Source of the DNA: Warburgia ugandensis
Lineage: Eukaryota; Streptophyta; Magnoliopsida; Canellales; Canellaceae
Direction of reading: 5' to 3'
Assembly (NCBI GenBank): GCA_035236585.1
Contig: CP141133.1
Location: forward strand, 44,533,729-44,597,728
DNA: 64,000 nt
In this document: in pieces, positions 58,489-64,000 of the stretch
Position numbering within the stretch: the stretch's first letter is position 1
How the letters are laid out: every line of letters begins with the position of its first letter
Program-made: the position numbers and the translations under genes
The notes under the pieces: generated by a model
The model's input: the letters and a program-made list of their open reading frames with translations, nothing else
What the model was told of the DNA's origin: nothing
Databases searched by the model: none

Positions 58489-58493
58489 CATTC
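58489..58493. repeat. Target-site duplication of G6 (left)
   Basis: CATTC, matched by CATCC at 63190-63194 with one difference. Five bases is the normal size for LTR elements. Confidence 0.6.
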
Positions 58494-59055
58494 TGTAATA
58501 ACCCCAATTTTTGTAAATTGATTGAGAAAATCAATTTAGTTTGAACTTTTAGAAATTTTGGGATACAATATTAGGTTATTAGAAATTATCTTTTTATATA
58601 GATTAAAACATGAATTAAAACTTAGAAATTATGAATGTACTTGAAAAACCAATCGAAATGACATTAAGTACGTTCAATTTTGAATTAAAATGAAAATTTC
58701 CTAATTTTCTCCATTTTTATGAATAAAAGGGTAAAATGTAAATTTTACCCATAACTAAGATCTAAGACTTAAATATTTAGAATGTACTTAGAAATACAAT
58801 TTCAATGCCACTAAGTATGCTCAATTTCGAGTTCGGGAGAATAAAACAAATTTTTCTCCACAAAAGGGCAAAATGATCTGTTCACACCTCCGTGGGGCCC
58901 ACAAATGAATCTAATGGCCGAAAAACATGTAATGAGTGGTCAAACCACAACCAGCTAATAGTGGAGAAGGAGGGGGTAAGGATCCAATGTTAATTTAATA
59001 TTCAAAAGAATTGAAACATAATTATTGCAAGTAATTATGAAAAATTCAAAAAAAT

Positions 59056-59064
59056 CTATAAATA
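59056..59064 (+). promoter_or_regulatory. TATA box in solo LTR G6
   Basis: CTATAAATA at 562 bp from the LTR start, matching the offset in the G1 LTRs. Confidence 0.55.
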
Positions 59065-62000
59065 CACCTCCAAAAATCCTCCCAAAATGTTCATTAAAAT
59101 TCGCATGAAATCATCTTGCTTATCCTAAAAAACCAGATCTAGATTCCTTCTCAAAATTCCAAAACTCCCCAAAATCTCCCTTCTTTCACTTTCTCTCTCC
59201 TCTTTCTAGATTGGCACAAGAGACCTAAATTCAATTAGGAACTCTATTCCAAATCAAAACTCACAAATCTACCATCCATACTATCCTAGACTACCTTATC
59301 TACAAAACCCCAAATCAATTTCAAGATCCAACGGTGCAATCAACGAAAAATCACAAAACGAGCAGTTATCTGACTATCGTATCATCAAAGGGATATTTAT
59401 TTAAAATTGGGTTGCAAATCTACATTTTTTCTCCAATCAGGTAGGTAGAAACTCTTTCCACACTCATTTCATGTTAGTTTATGCAATTTTTATTTTTTTG
59501 AAATTAGTTTTAGGTTAAAAATTATAAAAATCAAGGACAAGAACCCTTCATTTCTGGATGATGGAGGGATCGGATGGAAAATTTGAGCTTTCTAATTGAT
59601 CCAGAAGGGTCCAAACCCCTAGGATAAGAAATCTTGGCCCTTGGATGTTTCAGATTTAGGAGATTTGGAGAAGGGTTAATCTGACAGTGCTGATCAGATT
59701 ATCTCAACCAATCTCCCAGATCAAGCGTTGATCTAACCCTGACCTAGCTCAGATCGTTTAACCATGTTCGAGGATTGTCTAGTTACATTCTAGATCATCT
59801 TGCCGCATTCTAGATCATCTTACCACATTCCATATCATCTAAAGCACGCTCTAATGGCCAATCAAATCTGGGCCATTGAATTTTTTAACTAAAATATTGT
59901 TTCTTCAATTGAGAGCTCATTTTAGCTTTGATTTTAAATCAGAAAGAAGATATGAAAATCTTGTCATGTCTATTTTCTTTTGAAATCATAATATTTACAA
60001 AATTATTCATGAAACTTTTTATATTTAGGAAATAAGCTTCCAATTTCCAAGATCTTGAAGATCTGAGATGATCAGATCTTGGGGATCTATTTTAATGATG
60101 ATATAATATTGAAATCAAGTAATATCCATGATTTATTTTGACAAATTTAACATAAAATAAGGAATCTACCCTATATGGTAGAGAAACCCTAAAAATTCAA
60201 AGGGGCCCACTTGATCAATGAGATCAAGTATGATTAGATCCTTGGGATGGATTGAATGAATGATATTATGATGGAATCTAGTTAGTTCATGGATCAAATG
60301 TGACAAAAACAAGTGGATATGATCTTTGGATCTTAATGAAGTAAAAACCCTAAATGTAATTAAAACCTTTGATCTAAAGGAAAAGATCTAAGATCTAATG
60401 GTTGGATCATAAGTAAAGGTTTTTAATAATCTTAATCTAATTAGTTTAATTGTCTTTTATTTGATAATAGAATTGTAAATATGATTTATGTTATAAATTA
60501 GGAAGCATGATAGTGTAATTCTTAAATTTTAGCATGCTATGCTCTAAATGTTATTAGTTTGTTATTAGGTTGGTAGATTTAATTATCTTAGGGCCATGTT
60601 AGTTTAAATTTGAGATTTAAGCATGATTCCATTAGATTAGTAGTAAAATTGTTATGTATTTCTTAACTTAGGAGTATGCTAGTTTAAGTATAGTTTAATT
60701 TCATTAAGTTAAGTTACATAGGAAGCATGTTAGTGTAAAATGTTGTTGAAGTTATATTAGATTTATGCTTTAAATTTTATGATTTATTTATTGGTCAAAT
60801 TTTATTAGTAGATTCAAATGTTAAGTAGTTGTTAAGATATAATGAGCATAAATCACCAAAATTGTAAACTAATGGAATATAGAGATTCATGGAAAATTAA
60901 GATGAGTGAATGACTTTGACTTAATATTATTAAGGGCTATAGTTAATAGGACAATATAAGGATTATCAAATCATTGGCCTAAACTAGGAGAATAAAACCC
61001 CCCATGAATGACATTTTAAATGTTCATGGATTTAATCAAAATCAATTAGAAAGATTACTTAGGGTTAAAATGCTCATAGAAACCTTATGAAAGGTTGAGC
61101 TAAGGTCACTCTAGTGAATGCTAAACATGGTGATTAAGGAGGTTTTCTAATAAAACCTCGCTCTTCCCCTACCTTTCGTTGACATTTGTGAGGACTAAAT
61201 GCCTCCTTACATGACGATTGAAGTAACCACTTTGTGTTTAACCATTCAGCTAGTAAGCCTTAGCCAATTGGAAATAAGAGGAGCAGTCTAGACTTAGGAT
61301 GATCAAACAAGATCCATGCGATCTTGATGGATCAAGAACAATAAAAAGAAATAAATACTTCTTGATGATGATCTATATATTGCTTGCAATTTAGATCAAA
61401 TAGAATAGAAGATCTAAACACTTGATTAAATATGATTCAAGGAAGAGAACCAAGATCATCCTCCTTAGGGATGATCAAACAACTGAACTTAGATAAAGAA
61501 GATGATAGAAGATCTAGGCCCTTGATCTTTATCAACAAGTCTAAATTATTGATCAAAGGATCTATGAAAGATTAAGATCAAAGAAAGGAATACCAAAGAC
61601 TTAGAATAGAAAATACTTAGATCTGGAATATTAGAAGATCATTCTAACCATCAGATCTATTGATAAATAGGATAGACACTATCTTAGGAAAATAGATCAT
61701 GATAGGACAAAAGATTTAGATCCTTTATATCAATGGACAAGATTAGACAAAGAATATAGATAGGATAAAAAATATAGGATTATTCATATTGTATATATAT
61801 TGACAGTATGTATAGATTTACATATTTCATACATCAATCAGGATCATGGAAGATCTAAAGACATGGATCACTACTTGAAGGTAGGAGGATTTTATGAATG
61901 CATCTACATGGGATGTACATGTTGAATACATGAACTTATGTTGACAAGTGTAATGTTAATACCTGTATTAAATCCCCTCAAACCCTTATGATCCAACCAA

Positions 62001-62786
62001 ACACATATGAAGTGGTTAAGCTAGAATTGAGGAAAAGACTCTAAGAGAATATGAAACTAGAAGATATGCCAACCCTAAGTAAATAGACAGATTGTTTGAC
62101 ACATATGAAACCTATTTTACATATAAGCATGGAGGCTTGTGGTTTTGTTTTAACCAAGCATAAGCCTGGGCATGCTATTGTAAGGGAGTTATGAGGGTTT
62201 GGTCACTAGCTTCCCGAAATTTGATGATATGATGATACTTTGCCCTATGAGAGGCTAAAAGTCAGTTGGGGCAATTATGGGAAGGCCACCACTATGAAAG
62301 TCCTCTCTCCCATATAGGCACTGACACAATATTTTACACCGTGGTATCAGTGGTGAATAGGGAAGTTATCCAAGCATGCTAATACAGATCAGACTGCAGC
62401 ATGGTAGTCCTTTGACTATTTTGCACTATGATGCATATGAGATAGGCATAGTGAAATGCCTTATGTTTTGGCATGATGAAATGCCAGGTAATTGTATATT
62501 ACCAGTATTTCCTAAGAAGGGAAATTCCCAGTATAGGACTAGCTGAAATATTGATTTCTTAGAGTGGAAAGAATTGATCAGCTTAGTTAGGAATATTATT
62601 TGACTATCATAAATTTGATGGATATACCCATATACAGTATGTATGTATGTATAAGGATGTACATATATAATAAAGTAAAGAGATTGATACATGAGTATAT
62701 TTATGAATAACAAGATTATGAAGTATTAGAATTATATTGTCAAATTATTATGCTTCTTGAATCCCCTACCAAGCATAGCTTACTAA

Positions 62787-62818
62787 GATATTGTAAATGT
62801 TTGAATGTTTACAATATC
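62787..62818. other. Conserved hairpin in solo LTR G6
   Basis: GATATTGTAAA / TTTACAATATC, an 11-bp perfect inverted repeat with a 10-base spacer, about 370 bp before the LTR end. It is the counterpart of 21050-21081 in G1. Confidence 0.7.
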
Positions 62819-63189
62819 TCAGATACAAAGAAGGAGAGTTAGGAGCTCAAGACTAAAGAAGACTTGGTCAAATAATCATCAGGGTATACCCCTTGACGAC
62901 ATGTATTTTGTTTTGTTTGAGAGTATTGTATTGTAATGAGAGTTTCATTGTATGGTGAGCTTTGAGTTTTGGAATGTTTAATTCCCAGTATAGGACTAGC
63001 TAAAATATTGATTCCTTCAATGGAATTTTATCTACTTATGTTATGTATGAAGTGATGACTTGGGTTTTTCAAAACAAGTTCTAAAGAAAAGAATTTTCAT
63101 TGCTTTGTTTTGAGGAAAAATTTTACTACTAAGGGCTCTGCCTTTGAAAATGTATTACAAAATGTCTTACAAAAACTTGGGTCATCACA

Positions 63190-64000
63190 CATCCAAGGGT
63201 GGAGGAAGTGCAAAAACACACTTTGAAGGTAAGATCTGTGAAACCCTTTTTCTAATTTGATGTATTTTGTTAAATCCATTTGATTTTATGCTAGATCTAG
63301 ATTTAAGGACAATCTAATTGTCCATTTCTTCATCGAAACCTAGGAATAGGTAAATAAGTGCTTGATAAAGCCTGAATTTGACCGAGTTAGTCGATCTAGG
63401 CCAGAAACCAATCAAACAATCTCAGCCATCTAGTCTGGTACTATTCACATAGTAATTTTGAGGTATCTAATCAATGATCAGACACTATGGATGAATCCTA
63501 CGACCCTGAATTAGCTAGGATGTGATTAGAATGGTGTAATTTGGATAAAAACCTATCAAGAAAGCTCAGTCGCCTGATCTGTCACTATTCAAACAGTGAC
63601 TTGTTGACATAAAAATCTATGATCAAACCCTGCAAATGAGTTCTGATCGTCAATCCAAAGCTAAACGTGGTCTATCCGACCAATGTAGACCCTTAAATTA
63701 GTTAAATCTGACCATGTAATCTGATAGAAAATACAATTTAGCTGTCCATATAGATCCAACTATAAATCTTAACCCTAAACTAAGGACAGACATGAACAGA
63801 AGCCCTGATTAACTCAGATGAATCTTGATCATCCATGTAAAGATCCGATAATGATGATCCAGGCCTTGGACTGCATCATGTTCTTAAATTTTCATAATTA
63901 AATCTAAATATCTTTGTGTATGTGAATGTATTAAGAAAAGAATTTTTATGCGTTGTATAGATTGAAGTGCACGGGGTCGATCATGAAGAAGAGGGTGATT
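63190..64000 (+). repeat. LTR G5, right part, continuing past the window
   Basis: Begins CATCCAAGGGTGGAGG after the G6 insertion. No coding frame. The text (repeated mentions of GATCTAGG and CAATCT words) is similar in style to the interior of the other long LTRs. The end lies outside the window. Confidence 0.45.

Larger units (their letters stand above)
57548..58493 (+). repeat. LTR G5, left part
   Basis: Starts TGTAACAACCCCAAAAC inside R1. It contains a (GA)37 run (57988-58061). It is interrupted at 58494 by solo LTR G6, and resumes at 63190. The open minus-strand frames over the GA run are low-complexity S/L repeats. Confidence 0.55.
58494..63189 (+). mobile_element. Solo LTR G6 (4.7 kb), relative of the G1 LTR
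   Basis: Starts TGTAATAACCCC and ends GGGTCATCACA with no primer site or polypurine tract beside it. It is flanked by a near-identical 5-bp repeat. It follows the G1 5' LTR over its whole length at lower identity: TATA box at 59056-59064, shared module 61034-61270, block 62190-62320 and hairpin 62787-62818. Known: a lone LTR with a target duplication arises by recombination between the two LTRs of one element. It has no gene content. Confidence 0.85.

Overview
The window looks like gene-poor, repeat-saturated chromatin of a flowering plant with a large genome. Everything recognisable is transposable-element sequence of plant type: Ty3/gypsy LTR elements of Athila/Tat type and of chromovirus (probable Tekay/Del) type, and RTE-clade LINEs. 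The background is AT-rich. No host gene, tRNA, rRNA or CRISPR array could be supported, and no bacterial features were seen. The species cannot be named from this sequence.

Layout, left to right. Positions 1-6190 hold an Athila-type gypsy fossil whose 5' end lies off the window. A 5'-truncated RTE LINE (RTE-A) follows at 6193-7674 and resumes at 14462-15361. It is split by a minus-strand LTR element (E, 7675-14461) with GC-rich LTRs of 1.8-1.9 kb. After an LTR-like repeat (R1) and an LTR stub comes G1 (16604-29002), a chromovirus-type gypsy fossil with an exceptionally long 4.87 kb 5' LTR and recognisable gag, protease, RT, RNase H and integrase. NA1 (29003 to about 35135), a pol-less Athila-derived element, abuts the 3' LTR of G1. 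The 5' LTR of NA1 carries RTE-B (30317-31886), which has 16-bp target-site duplications and a GAT-repeat tail. G3 (about 35136-42914) is a decayed gypsy whose 3' LTR carries RTE-C.

RTE-C (39501-42717) is the best-preserved coding sequence in the window. It encodes an apurinic-type endonuclease plus reverse transcriptase, with one frameshift and one in-frame stop. It is bounded by a perfect 172-bp target duplication and has a structure explained by twin priming. Further right are an unclassified stretch (42915-43575), a second R1 copy, a long LTR (G4, from 45736), a second pol-less Athila derivative (NA2, about 49138-53370) and a composite RTE (RTE-D, 53375-56555). The right end has a third R1 copy and an LTR (G5) split by a 4.7 kb solo LTR (G6, 58494-63189) with a 5-bp target duplication.

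The elements form nested layers, so relative ages can be read: E is younger than RTE-A, RTE-B younger than NA1, RTE-C younger than G3, and G6 younger than G5. The most notable signals are the twin-primed RTE-C with its 172-bp duplication, the triplicated 69-bp leader and hairpins shared by RTE copies, a block shared between chromovirus-type LTRs and the leader of the pol-less Athila derivatives, and a hairpin near the 3' end of the long LTRs. All identities and homologies were judged by eye.
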